Positions 16,445 to 24,616 of a stretch of 64,000 bases of DNA are shown piece after piece. The first letter of the stretch is position 1; each line of letters opens with the position of its first letter. A program made the position numbers and the translations under genes. Below the pieces are notes generated by a model. That model was not told the origin of the DNA, searched no databases, and worked only from the letters and a program-made list of their open reading frames with translations. Source of the DNA: Palsa-872 sp036844615 (GTDB taxonomy: Bacteria > Chloroflexota > Dormibacteria > Dormibacterales > Dormibacteraceae); NCBI GenBank assembly GCA_036844615.1, contig DAIUFK010000001.1, positions 1 through 64,000 of the forward strand, given 5' to 3'.

Positions 16445-17427
16445 GTCGACTCTCCGATCAGCTGGACGTAAGCGTCCTCGAGCGTTGGCTCGCGCGAGCT
16501 TACCTTCCGAAGCGTGAGACCTTCGAGGATCACGCCGAGCTGCGTCATCACTTCGGCCGGACGCGTGCAGTGGACAGTTACCACCTGGGCGAGCTCCTGG
16601 TCCACTACGGTCACCGAGCTCACGCCCGCCAGGCCGCGCAAACCGGCGAGCCTGTCAGCGGGCATGCCGACCACCTCGAACTCCACGACCCCCTGGTTCT
16701 CGACCACGCGCTTGATGCTGCTCGGCGTGCCCTCGGCGACGATCGCGCCCTTCTTGATCACGGCGATCCTGTCGCAGATCGAGTCAGCTTCGAACATGTA
16801 GTGAGTGGTCAGGAAGATTGTCTTGCCGGCGTCGGCAAGCTCCCTCACCAGCACTCGGAGCTCGCGCGCGCCGACCGGGTCGAGTCCGATGGTGGGCTCG
16901 TCAAGGAACAGGACCTCGGGGTCGTTGAGCAAGCCTCGAGCCAGGTGCAGGCGCTGCTTCATGCCACGGGAATACACCTCGACCTTGTCGTGCTCCCGAC
17001 CCGCGAGACCGAGCCTTTCGAGAAGCTCGCCGATGCGCCTCTTGGAGACGTCAGGAGGGATTCTGTAGAGTTCGGCGAAGTATCGAAGGTTGTTGAGACC
17101 CGAAAGCCGCCAGTAGAGGCCGCGGTCCCCCCCAAACACAAAGCCGATACGGCTCCGCACCGCTGACGTCTGCTTGACGACATCGAGTCCGAGGACGCGC
17201 GCCTGGCCCGAGTCGGGCAGGAGCAGCGTGGTAAGGATCTTCGTAGTTGTCGTCTTGCCGGCTCCGTTCGGGCCCAGCAGCCCGAACAGCTCTCCAGGCC
17301 GAATGGCCAGGTCGATCCCCGCGAGCGCGACGTTTTCCACCTTCGTACGGCGGAAGGTGCCACGTTTGTTGACGTACTTCTTGCGGAGCCCGGTGATCTC
17401 GATCGCCGGTGCGGTTTGCATTGACAT
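16441..17427 (-). CDS. ABC-2 type exporter ATPase
   Basis: 328 residues from MSMQTAPAIEITGLRKKY; a frame extension to 17526 is basic and unconserved. Walker A GPNGAGKTTTTK, signature variant YSRGMKQRLHLARG, Walker B VLFLDEPTIGLDP and His switch LTTHYM. After the nucleotide domain an 85-residue C-terminal domain (from EGTPSSIKRVV) is typical of drug or Nod-factor-type exporters. It is the first gene of a three-gene operon and drives the two following permeases. Confidence 0.9.
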   Translation of the reverse strand: MSMQTAPAIEITGLRKKYVNKRGTFRRTKVENVALAGIDLAIRPGELFGLLGPNGAGKTTTTKILTTLLLPDSGQARVLGLDVVKQTSAVRSRIGFVFGGDRGLYWRLSGLNNLRYFAELYRIPPDVSKRRIGELLERLGLAGREHDKVEVYSRGMKQRLHLARGLLNDPEVLFLDEPTIGLDPVGARELRVLVRELADAGKTIFLTTHYMFEADSICDRIAVIKKGAIVAEGTPSSIKRVVENQGVVEFEVVGMPADRLAGLRGLAGVSSVTVVDQELAQVVTVHCTRPAEVMTQLGVILEGLTLRKVSSREPTLEDAYVQLIGEST

Positions 17428-17473
17428 CGGAGCGGCTGATTTTATTCGTGGCGGGGCTGGTCGAGCGTCGTCA

Positions 17474-17602
17474 ATGATTGCGAACTCATCAGATCGTTCA
17501 GATTCGCGTCGGCGCCGCGTGCGCATCAGCGGAGCGACCTACCCCAGCGAGTCCTACGCGCAGTCGCTCGAGTCAGCCCTGAAGAAGGCGCACCTGGGCT
17601 AG
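17474..17602 (+). CDS. Doubtful 42-residue peptide between two ABC operons
   Basis: ATG 17474 begins a short frame ending GATYPSESYAQSLESALKKA plus two residues. The basic centre (DSRRRRVRIS) and acidic-helical tail look protein-like, but there is no ribosome-binding site and no recognised family. It lies divergent from the ABC-2 ATPase and converges with the next permease, 2 nt from its stop. It may be a relic of a larger gene. Confidence 0.2.
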   Translation: MIANSSDRSDSRRRRVRISGATYPSESYAQSLESALKKAHLG

Positions 17603-17604
17603 CC

Positions 17605-18693
17605 TCAGCCTGCCTCCTGCTTGCGGTGAAAAATAAGCCAGGCCGCGAGAAAGAAGGCAACGGTCCACACGGCAAGCGTGGCGATCTGGAACCCGAACTC
17701 GTTCATGCCCGTCCCTGAGGGCCCCGCCGACCCATTTCCGAACACGGGGGTCAGTGCTGACACAGGCGCCAGCACATTGACGAACAGGTAGTTGAGAAAG
17801 TGAGCCTTGTTGGGGTTCTGGCTGATCGCGAAGATGATCCCGCCGACGACCGTGCTGACCAGCGGCGCTCCGAAGAGCACCGCCAGGGTGATGCCGATCG
17901 CCGCCCATCTGCCGAAGACTGCTGACACCAGCAGGCTCATGCCCTGAACGCACAGGACGCCGAGCATCGCGCCGCCGAGGCACATCAGAACAAAAAGCGG
18001 TATTGACATGACGACAAGGTTGTTGCCCGCGAGTGGCTTGCTCCCATCCACAGCGATGCCGACCTGCGCGGTCAGCGGCCCCACAGACCCCGTCACAAAG
18101 GCCCAGATCGCGTAGACGATCAGGAAGGTGACGACGACCACGGCGAGGCTGATCAGAAACGAGGCGACCGCTTTGGCCAGCAGAAGCTGGTCGCGGCTCA
18201 TCGGGCGGCTGAGCAGAATGGCGATGGTGCGGTCCGATCGCTCTCCGGCGATCTGTTCGGATGCGAGCCACCCGAAGATGCGTACGAGGAGGAACATGAC
18301 GATCCCGCCGAGGGCGAACAGGGCGGCGAGGGTGATCGAGAAGGACTGCACAGGCGCGATGTCATGGTCGAGCAGGTATTGGTCGTCGTTGATCTGCTGC
18401 TGGACCTGCGCAATCGCATCATCCAGACCGAATTGCCCGCCGCCCTGAGGGCCGTCACCCTGCTGCTTGATCTGCTCCAAAGAGTTCAGCTCCTGCTGGT
18501 TGTTGGCGATGTCCGCACGCACAGTTGTCTGCCATGCCACCGCCGCCGGCGGGCTCCAACGCCCCACTGTCACGACGTAGTAGGTGTAGAGGCCACCGGC
18601 GATCAGCAGGAATATGACCCCCATCACAGCGAATACGATCCACCGGCTGCGCCAGGTTTTCTGAAGCTCGTTGCGGACGAGGTTGAAGAACAT
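17605..18693 (-). CDS. ABC-2 type permease with large extracytoplasmic loop
   Basis: 362 residues. First helix at about 20-42, then a roughly 85-residue Gln/Asp-rich outside loop containing GDGPQGGGQFGLDDAIAQVQ and a predicted coil, then five or more helices. A cytosolic element (AGERSDRTIAILLSRPMSRD) precedes the third helix, as usual in bacitracin- or Nos-type permeases. Paired with the ATPase encoded 2 nt upstream. Function is probably export, resistance or membrane stress; substrate unknown. Confidence 0.85.
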   Translation of the reverse strand: MFFNLVRNELQKTWRSRWIVFAVMGVIFLLIAGGLYTYYVVTVGRWSPPAAVAWQTTVRADIANNQQELNSLEQIKQQGDGPQGGGQFGLDDAIAQVQQQINDDQYLLDHDIAPVQSFSITLAALFALGGIVMFLLVRIFGWLASEQIAGERSDRTIAILLSRPMSRDQLLLAKAVASFLISLAVVVVTFLIVYAIWAFVTGSVGPLTAQVGIAVDGSKPLAGNNLVVMSIPLFVLMCLGGAMLGVLCVQGMSLLVSAVFGRWAAIGITLAVLFGAPLVSTVVGGIIFAISQNPNKAHFLNYLFVNVLAPVSALTPVFGNGSAGPSGTGMNEFGFQIATLAVWTVAFFLAAWLIFHRKQEAG

Positions 18694-18695
18694 CG

Positions 18696-19673
18696 TCAGT
18701 TCCTGCCAATCGGTGATGGTGCTGGAGGCGGGCCGCCGGCCGATGCGCTGAGCGGGCTACCTGGCACCACGCCCGTGAGGTCGATATAGACGTCCTCGAG
18801 CCCTCGCCGCATATGCACAAGCTGGTCGACCCCAATGCCTGCCGCCACCAGCGCATGGTTGATGATCCGGCCGAGGTCCATGTCCGCAGTCACCGTGATC
18901 GAATCCTTGATGGTGCCCCGCTCGGCTGTGGCGCCATTGACCGATCGCACCACGTCGATCGCTTTATCGACGTCGGAAACGTCGATGCGGTACTGGAATC
19001 CCTTGAAGTTCATCAGCTCGCTCAACTCACCGGCCGCCTTCACCTCGCCCCGATGCAGAACGACCACTCGGTCACACAGCTCTTCGACCTCGGAGAGAAG
19101 GTGGCTGGAGAAGAAGATGGTCAGGCCCTGCTCGGTGGCAAGCTTGCGCAGGAGGATGCGAAGGCCGTGGATCCCATTGGGATCGAGGCCGTTCGTGGGC
19201 TCGTCAAGGATCAACAGGCGCGGCTTTCCGAGCATTGCCTGGGCGAGCGCCAGGCGCTGGCGCATACCCATCGAATAGCGCTTCACCTTGTCGTTTGCGC
19301 GCTCGGTCATACCGACTGTGTCAAGCAGCTCGGTTATCTGCTTCTCGTCCACCGGGCCGAGGGTGCGAGCGAAAAGGCGGAGGTTCTCGCGCCCGGAGAG
19401 GAAGCCATACAGGGCGGGCTGCTCGAGCGTGGCTCCGAACAGCCTCGCGGCTTTCGAGTGCTCGGTCCAGGAATCGAATCCGCCGATCCTGGCGGTGCCG
19501 CCGTCAGCACGCTGAAGCCCGAGAAGGATGCGGATTGTGGTTGTCTTGCCTGCCCCGTTGGGGCCCAGGAAACCGAATACCTCGCCCTCGGCGACGCTGA
19601 GCGAGATCTGATTGAGGGCCCGGACCCGCCCAAACTTCTTTGAGAGCCCCTCGACCTCGACGATGGCGGGCAT
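18696..19673 (-). CDS. ABC-2 type transporter ATPase
   Basis: 325 residues from MPAIVEVEGLSKKFGRVRAL. Walker A GPNGAGKTTTIR, signature YSMGMRQRLALAQ, Walker B LLILDEPTNGLDP and FFSSHLLSEVEEL are intact. The 95-residue C-terminal extension, with a Pro/Ala/Ser-rich tail (SASAGGPPPAPSP), is as in bacitracin-resistance (BcrA-like) ATPases. First gene of a two-gene operon with the permease that follows. Confidence 0.9.
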   Translation of the reverse strand: MPAIVEVEGLSKKFGRVRALNQISLSVAEGEVFGFLGPNGAGKTTTIRILLGLQRADGGTARIGGFDSWTEHSKAARLFGATLEQPALYGFLSGRENLRLFARTLGPVDEKQITELLDTVGMTERANDKVKRYSMGMRQRLALAQAMLGKPRLLILDEPTNGLDPNGIHGLRILLRKLATEQGLTIFFSSHLLSEVEELCDRVVVLHRGEVKAAGELSELMNFKGFQYRIDVSDVDKAIDVVRSVNGATAERGTIKDSITVTADMDLGRIINHALVAAGIGVDQLVHMRRGLEDVYIDLTGVVPGSPLSASAGGPPPAPSPIGRN

Positions 19674-19782
19674 TGCGTGCACCTTAGCGGCTCGGGCCAC
19701 CTTGGGCGAGTCCTAGAGGAAGAACAAGGGCGGAGCCGCAACTCGTTCTCGACATCAGAGCAACCTCCGCCACAATCCCCTC

Positions 19783-20508
19783 ATGGGAAGGCTGTACAGC
19801 GAGCTCGCCGAGTGGTGGCCCACGTTCTCGGTCCCCGAGGAGTACCGCGAGGAAGCCGCCTTCTTCACGCGCGCCTTGAACGAGTCATGCGATTCACGAC
19901 CCCGCACGGTGCTCGAGCTGGGGTCGGGCGGAGGCAACAACGCGTCCCACCTCAAGGCGCACTTTGCGATGACGCTGGTGGACATGTCCCCTCAGATGCT
20001 CGCAGTCAGCCGCGCGCTGAATCCCGAGTGCGAGCACCTCGAAGGCGACATCCGGGCCGTCCGCCTCGGCCGGACCTTCGACGCGGTCTTCGTGCACGAC
20101 GCGATCTGCCACATGACCACCGAGCTCGATCTGCGCGCCGTCATGGCGACGGCTTTCGAGCACTGCTGCGCTGGCGGCGCTGCCCTGTTCGCGCCCGATT
20201 TCGTGCGCGAGACCTTTGTCGAGAACACGGATCACGGAGGCAACGACACCGAACGCGGCAGCGTGCGCTTCTTGCAGTGGACCACCGACCCCGAACCGGC
20301 CGACACCGCATATTTCGTCGACTTCGCGATCCTCATTCGGGACCGGGAGGGCAACATGCGTGTGGAGCACGACCGTCACACGTACGGCCTGTTCTCACGC
20401 GCGGTGTGGCGACGCCTGCTGCGCGACGTAGGCTTCGAGCTCAACATGAAGCGCGCCTTGATCGACGGCTTCGGACGCGACGTCTTCGTGGGCAGGCGAG
20501 GACGTTAG
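19783..20508 (+). CDS. Class I SAM-dependent methyltransferase
   Basis: 241 residues. The SAM-binding motif is VLELGSGGGNNASHLK (motif I), followed by MTLVDMSPQMLAVSRALNP (motif II) and EGDIRAVRLGRTFDAVFVHD. The C-terminal half carries a beta-rich region (LLRDVGFELNM near the end) typical of small-molecule methyltransferases. The substrate is not indicated. It is a single gene, divergent from the ABC-2 ATPase at 19673. Confidence 0.85.
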   Translation: MGRLYSELAEWWPTFSVPEEYREEAAFFTRALNESCDSRPRTVLELGSGGGNNASHLKAHFAMTLVDMSPQMLAVSRALNPECEHLEGDIRAVRLGRTFDAVFVHDAICHMTTELDLRAVMATAFEHCCAGGAALFAPDFVRETFVENTDHGGNDTERGSVRFLQWTTDPEPADTAYFVDFAILIRDREGNMRVEHDRHTYGLFSRAVWRRLLRDVGFELNMKRALIDGFGRDVFVGRRGR

Positions 20509-20556
20509 GTCCCGGAGCTCAAAGGGCCCTACCGTGCTCTGCTGGTCGCGCTCAGG

Positions 20557-20919
20557 CTAGGGGTTCGAGCTCGAGTCCGTCTCGTTTGCATCCTTCGCGC
20601 TGTTCTTATTGCCGTTCGCGGATGCGGCAGCGCTCACAGCCTTGCCGTGCTTGTTTGCGACGGCGCTCACGCACCTGCCGATCCCATGCTGCCCGGCGGC
20701 CAGAGCAGCCTTGCACTTAGCGACTGCTGCTGTCACGTCGGCGCCATGCCCTTTCGCCTGCCCCTGATTGTCAGGCGCCGAATTGGATGGAGTCTGCTGA
20801 GTCGTGGTCGACGCGAGGTGGATCGTGGTCGCGGCCAAGCCCCCGCCCGCGACGAGCCCGACCAGGCCCGCTACCAGGCCCAAGGCCAATTTGGATTGAA
20901 GCGCTGACATGAAGTGCAT
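20557..20919 (-). CDS. Small secreted or anchored protein with CK-HGIG-CV motif
   Basis: 120 residues from ATG 20919, with GGAGGG 7 nt upstream. An N-terminal hydrophobic segment (SKLALGLVAGLVGLVAGGG) is a signal peptide or anchor, so the rest lies outside. It carries VAKCKAALAAGQHGIGRCVS, a pair of cysteines 14 positions apart, followed by AVANKHG, then a low-complexity Asn/Ser/Lys tail. The same motif occurs in the membrane protein encoded at 21666, on the other side of the ECF sigma gene. The gene is divergent from the sigma gene. No named family recognised. Confidence 0.7.
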   Translation of the reverse strand: MHFMSALQSKLALGLVAGLVGLVAGGGLAATTIHLASTTTQQTPSNSAPDNQGQAKGHGADVTAAVAKCKAALAAGQHGIGRCVSAVANKHGKAVSAAASANGNKNSAKDANETDSSSNP

Positions 20920-21061
20920 CGTGGGTCCCTCCTGGGTTTGGTTGATCCAACGGCCGTCTCTGGATACATCAACTCGCGACCGGCCTCGACTAACGACGGG
21001 ACGGGCAACTTTGATCTGAGGGCAGGAAGCGTGCTCCGCGGGCGTCATACGGTAGTTACCT

Positions 21062-21658
21062 ATGTCTAATCAGGACTACAAGCCCGGATCGGTCGAGGAT
21101 TTCGACCGCCTCTATCAATCGAGCTTTAACAGAATCCTCTACACGATCTACGGCATCCTGGGCGACCGGGCCGCGGCCGAGGACTGCACGCAGGACGCCT
21201 TCGTCAGAGCGTTCAAGGCCTGGAAGACCTGGAAACCGGATTCTCCTGCCGAAGCCTGGCTTCACAGGATCGCAATCAACGTCGCCTACAGCCATCTGCG
21301 CCAAGGGCGCATCCGCGAGGTCGGTGAGCTGGTGCGAAGGCTCGGCCGCCCCGGGCCTGGCCAGGATCCTGCCAAGGTGGCTGAAAGCGGCGACCTTTTT
21401 CGCGCCCTTCGCAAGCTTCCACCCGACCAGGCGGCCGCGATCGTCCTCCGTCACCACCACGGCTACACGAACCGGGAGATCGCGATCGCACTGGGCGCGC
21501 CCGAGAGCACTATCGCCTCGCGTCTCGCGAAAGCCAAGGAGCGCCTGCGCGCCGAGCTGAGGTGGGCCGAACCTCAAGAACAAGACACGGCCGCAGCCGC
21601 GCCCTTCGTTAGTCCGGCCAACAAGCGAGTTGTACTTAGCGATGGCCCAATCAAGTGA
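21062..21658 (+). CDS. ECF-type RNA polymerase sigma factor
   Basis: 198 residues. Region 2 runs about 12-80 (DFDRLYQSSFNRILYTIYGI, DCTQDAFVRAFKAWKTW, WLHRIAINVAYSHLR); region 4 about 115-165 (LRKLPPDQAAAIVLRHHHGY, TNREIAIALGAPESTIASRL). Directs RNA polymerase to a small regulon in response to an extracytoplasmic signal. The next gene encodes a single-helix membrane protein in the position where anti-sigma factors are found, 7 nt downstream. The sigma factor ends in an unconserved 30-residue tail. Confidence 0.93.
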   Translation: MSNQDYKPGSVEDFDRLYQSSFNRILYTIYGILGDRAAAEDCTQDAFVRAFKAWKTWKPDSPAEAWLHRIAINVAYSHLRQGRIREVGELVRRLGRPGPGQDPAKVAESGDLFRALRKLPPDQAAAIVLRHHHGYTNREIAIALGAPESTIASRLAKAKERLRAELRWAEPQEQDTAAAAPFVSPANKRVVLSDGPIK

Positions 21659-21665
21659 GCACGGG

Positions 21666-22115
21666 ATGAATGACGAATTCGACCGCCGGCTGAAAGATGA
21701 GCTCGGCAAAGGCTACGTCCCATTCAGCGCGACCTCAATACCGGCCGGCGCGCCATATCGTTCATCGGTGGGACGCGCCCGTCCATCGCTGGGACGCAGC
21801 GCCCGGACTGCGATCGTGGTCGCAGCCATCGCGAGCGGCCTCATGGGGACCACCGCGCTTGCTGCCACTGCCGTCACGGGTAGCGCGAACCCTCAGGCCT
21901 GGGGCCAGTACGTCAGCGATGCGGTGAACACTTGCAAGAGAGAGCTCGGAGCCGGCGAGCACGGAATCGGGGGGTGCGTTCGCGCGATTGCAAACCAGAA
22001 GGGAGTGCAAGAGCGCGACAAGCATTCAAATGGAAACGGGGCAAGCCACGCTCAACCGAGCGCGAAGGGGCGACCCAGCGGCGTGCCGAGCGGGCCGCCA
22101 AGCAGCAGACCGTAG
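21666..22115 (+). CDS. Putative membrane anti-sigma protein with outside CK-HGIG-CV motif
   Basis: 149 residues from ATG 21666 (longer starts overlap the sigma gene). Cytosolic part about 1-45 (MNDEFDRRLKDELGKGYVPF), one membrane helix about 47-68 (TAIVVAAIASGLMGTTALAA), then an outside part containing VNTCKRELGAGEHGIGGCVR and AIANQKG, ending in a Pro/Ser/Gly tail. The outside motif matches the secreted protein at 20557. Position directly after the sigma gene and the inside-helix-outside topology suggest a regulator of that sigma factor. No classical zinc-binding anti-sigma motif is visible, so this is inference. Confidence 0.65.
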   Translation: MNDEFDRRLKDELGKGYVPFSATSIPAGAPYRSSVGRARPSLGRSARTAIVVAAIASGLMGTTALAATAVTGSANPQAWGQYVSDAVNTCKRELGAGEHGIGGCVRAIANQKGVQERDKHSNGNGASHAQPSAKGRPSGVPSGPPSSRP

Positions 22116-22140
22116 CCGAGAGTCAATATCTCGGAGTCAG

Positions 22141-23502
22141 ATGGTCGACCCCGAGGAGGTTTACCGGCGCACGACCCCCGCCTCGCGGGCGCTGCACGAG
22201 CGCGCTGTCAAGGCGATGCCCGGCGGCACCACAAGAACCACCACCTACTTCCATCCCTACCCCATCTACATCGATCGCGGCGAGGGGTGCAGGATCTGGG
22301 ACGCCGACGGCGCCGAGCGCATCGACATGCTCGGCAACTACACAGCGATGATCCTCGGGCACGCGCATCCGAAGGTGGTGGAGGCGATCAACAGGCAGGC
22401 CGCCCGCGGCACTGCCTTCGCGGCGGCCAACCCGATCGAGGTGGAGCTCGCGACTCTCTTATGTGAGCGAGTCCCGAGCCTGGACCTCGTGCGTTTCTGC
22501 AACTCGGGGACCGAGGCCACCATGTTTGCGATGCGGTTGGCTCGGGCCTTCACTGGACGGCCGAACATTGCCCGGATCGAGGGCGGCTACCACGGCACCC
22601 ACGACTACGCCGAGGTCAGCACGCATCCAGCGCCGGCTGAGGCAGGCCCGCCCGAACGCCCTAATGCCACGCCCGACTCGATAGGCACGCCTCAGTGGGC
22701 ATTGGAAGGCAGCGTTGTCCTCCCGTTCAACAACCCAGACGCTGCCGAGCGGATTCTTCGCGAGGAAGGTCACCGCGACAGCGTGGCGGCGGTGATCCTC
22801 GAGCCGATCATCGGAGCCGGTGGCGTGATCGCGGCGACGAACGAGTTCATACAGCGACTCAGGTCGGTGACCAGCGAGCTCGGAATTCTTCTCATCTTTG
22901 ACGAGGTGATCTCGATGCGTGTCGCGCCAGGCGGCGCTCAGCAGCTCTACGGCGTCACCCCTGACCTCACGACGATGGGGAAGATCATCGGCGGCGGCCT
23001 GCCGGTGGCCGCCTTTGGCGGGCGCGCCGATGTGATGGAGCTGATGGACCCGCGACGCCGGCCCAATCTCCCGCAGGGCGGGACCTACAACGGCAACCCA
23101 CTCGGTATGGCAGCCGGCGTTGCGGCAATGAAAGAGCTGACGCCAGACGTCTACGAGGACCTGAATCGAAAGGGCGCAAGGGTCAAGGACCAGCTGACCG
23201 AGGTGTTCGCCTCGCACGGCATGCCGGCCCAGGTGAATTGCGCAGGCTCCCTGCTCGCGATTCACTTCACCGACGTGCCCGTCACCGACTACAGGAGCAA
23301 GGCAACTTCGAACGATGCCATCGCCCATGACTTCTTCCTCGCCCTGGTCAACCATGGCGTCCTGATGGCGCCACGCGCCATGGGCGCCCTCTCGACGCCG
23401 ATGGCCGAGCCCGACATCCAGGAGTTCGTGGACGCGGTGGACGCAGTCATCACAGAGCAGCTGCCGAGATGGCGCGCGAACGGCTCGGTGATGGATCGTT
23501 AA
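22141..23502 (+). CDS. Class III aminotransferase, glutamate-1-semialdehyde-aminomutase-like
   Basis: 453 residues from ATG 22141. PLP fold type I with RFCNSGTEATMFAMRLARAF, IARIEGGYHGTHD and LLIFDEVISMRV. The PLP lysine is in TTMGKIIGGGLPVAAFGG, and GGTYNGNPLGMAAG is present. This pattern is that of GSA 2,1-aminomutase and its relatives. True HemL is usually about 430 residues and sits with heme genes; none are near, so a catabolic or specialised aminotransferase is equally possible. The start is preceded by a coding-like 3' end of the membrane protein gene and no obvious promoter. Confidence 0.85.
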   Translation: MVDPEEVYRRTTPASRALHERAVKAMPGGTTRTTTYFHPYPIYIDRGEGCRIWDADGAERIDMLGNYTAMILGHAHPKVVEAINRQAARGTAFAAANPIEVELATLLCERVPSLDLVRFCNSGTEATMFAMRLARAFTGRPNIARIEGGYHGTHDYAEVSTHPAPAEAGPPERPNATPDSIGTPQWALEGSVVLPFNNPDAAERILREEGHRDSVAAVILEPIIGAGGVIAATNEFIQRLRSVTSELGILLIFDEVISMRVAPGGAQQLYGVTPDLTTMGKIIGGGLPVAAFGGRADVMELMDPRRRPNLPQGGTYNGNPLGMAAGVAAMKELTPDVYEDLNRKGARVKDQLTEVFASHGMPAQVNCAGSLLAIHFTDVPVTDYRSKATSNDAIAHDFFLALVNHGVLMAPRAMGALSTPMAEPDIQEFVDAVDAVITEQLPRWRANGSVMDR

Positions 23503-23586
23503 GGACGGGTAAACGGGTTCGTTTCCGGCGAAAAATCAGCTGACTAAGCCGTTGCTGGCTGCTCCTGAGGGGTGTAGGCTCTGACG

Positions 23587-23600
23587 GTCGATTCATCGAC
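23587..23600. promoter_or_regulatory. Perfect palindrome upstream of the sigma-4 membrane protein
   Basis: GTCGAT-TC-ATCGAC, a perfect 14-bp dyad 33 nt before GTG 23633, in a 130-bp intergenic gap. Position and symmetry suit an operator, but no regulator is identified. Confidence 0.35.
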
Positions 23601-23632
23601 TTTCAGTGGGTTGGGAAGAGGACTGAGCGACT

Positions 23633-24565
23633 GTGAGGGCTTTTAAGCAGCAGGGTTCCGATGCTCCTGACGAGGAGCCGCAGGACGAACACGCCCGGAT
23701 GGATGCCGTGAGGTCATGGCTGGCCAACGGCAACCACATCTTTGGCGTCGATCCTCGCCGCCGGCACGGGCATCACGGCCACGCGCGGCAGCTTTTGGCC
23801 GAGGATCTCCGGGCAGACAAGGCGACGTCAGGCGAATGGCAGGCGCTGGCCTCCGCGCTGGATAGGCACACGGTCCGGGGCGGCATGGCCGAGCTGAGCG
23901 CCGAGGAGCGCCAGGTGATCACTCTCGCCTACCTCGAAGGCAGGACCAACCGCGAGATCGCGGCGATGCTTGGTGTATCGGTAAGCACTGTCAGGCGACG
24001 CCTTTGGGTCGCCCTCAAGCGGCTCGAGGCTTACATCGGCCGCACCCGGAGCTGGGTGTCGGCAGTCCTCGTGCTCGGCGCCGGCTATGTGGTCGAGCGA
24101 ACCTCGAAGCTTGCTCACTCTCTTGACGCCGATTGGACTCACAAAGTTGCTTCGACAGTGGCGGTTGGTGCAGTGGCCGTGGCGGCCATCGGCCTGACTG
24201 CGATGAGCCCCGACTCAACCAGGCCCCATGCGACGACCGCGCCGGCCGCTGCGGCGCTCGTTTCCAGGGCGGGTGTCGGCGACCGGGTGCTTCCAGCGGA
24301 CATGTCGAACGTCCGACCGGTCCCGGTCCAGGTAGCGAGGGTAGTAATCCCTGACATTTCGCACAGCGCCATCCCGACGGCCGAAGTGATCCCCCTCGTG
24401 CACATAACCCAAAGCAAGCCCGCCGATGGCGATGGTTCTCTCCCAGGCCAAGGCTGCCTCGGCAACCCGACGAGCGCGCCACCGCCCGTTCCTGTCGGGT
24501 CGCACGCCAACCATCCGACTGGGCCTCCGGTGACTCACCCGACAGCAGGGGGCTGCCGGGCCTAA
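23633..24565 (+). CDS. Membrane-anchored protein with sigma-70 region 4 helix-turn-helix
   Basis: 310 residues from GTG 23633 (GAAGAGG upstream). Residues 86-135 are a clear sigma region 4: ELSAEERQVITLAYLEGRTN, then REIAAMLGVSVSTVRRRLWV. No region 2 is present. The N-terminus instead has an acidic segment and a His/Arg-rich patch (RRRHGHHGH). Hydrophobic segments at about 141-154 and 172-191 follow, then a 110-residue Pro/Thr-rich extracytoplasmic tail with two cysteines (GQGCLGNP and the terminal GGCRA). This layout suggests a DNA-binding domain held at the membrane and controlled from outside. It is not a normal sigma factor. Upstream is a palindrome; downstream is the nucleoside island. 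Confidence 0.75.
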   Translation: MRAFKQQGSDAPDEEPQDEHARMDAVRSWLANGNHIFGVDPRRRHGHHGHARQLLAEDLRADKATSGEWQALASALDRHTVRGGMAELSAEERQVITLAYLEGRTNREIAAMLGVSVSTVRRRLWVALKRLEAYIGRTRSWVSAVLVLGAGYVVERTSKLAHSLDADWTHKVASTVAVGAVAVAAIGLTAMSPDSTRPHATTAPAAAALVSRAGVGDRVLPADMSNVRPVPVQVARVVIPDISHSAIPTAEVIPLVHITQSKPADGDGSLPGQGCLGNPTSAPPPVPVGSHANHPTGPPVTHPTAGGCRA

Positions 24566-24616
24566 CCGCCGCTCGACTTCGCCGCCGCGGCGAATCGACA
24601 GTGCCCTTGGCGGCGT

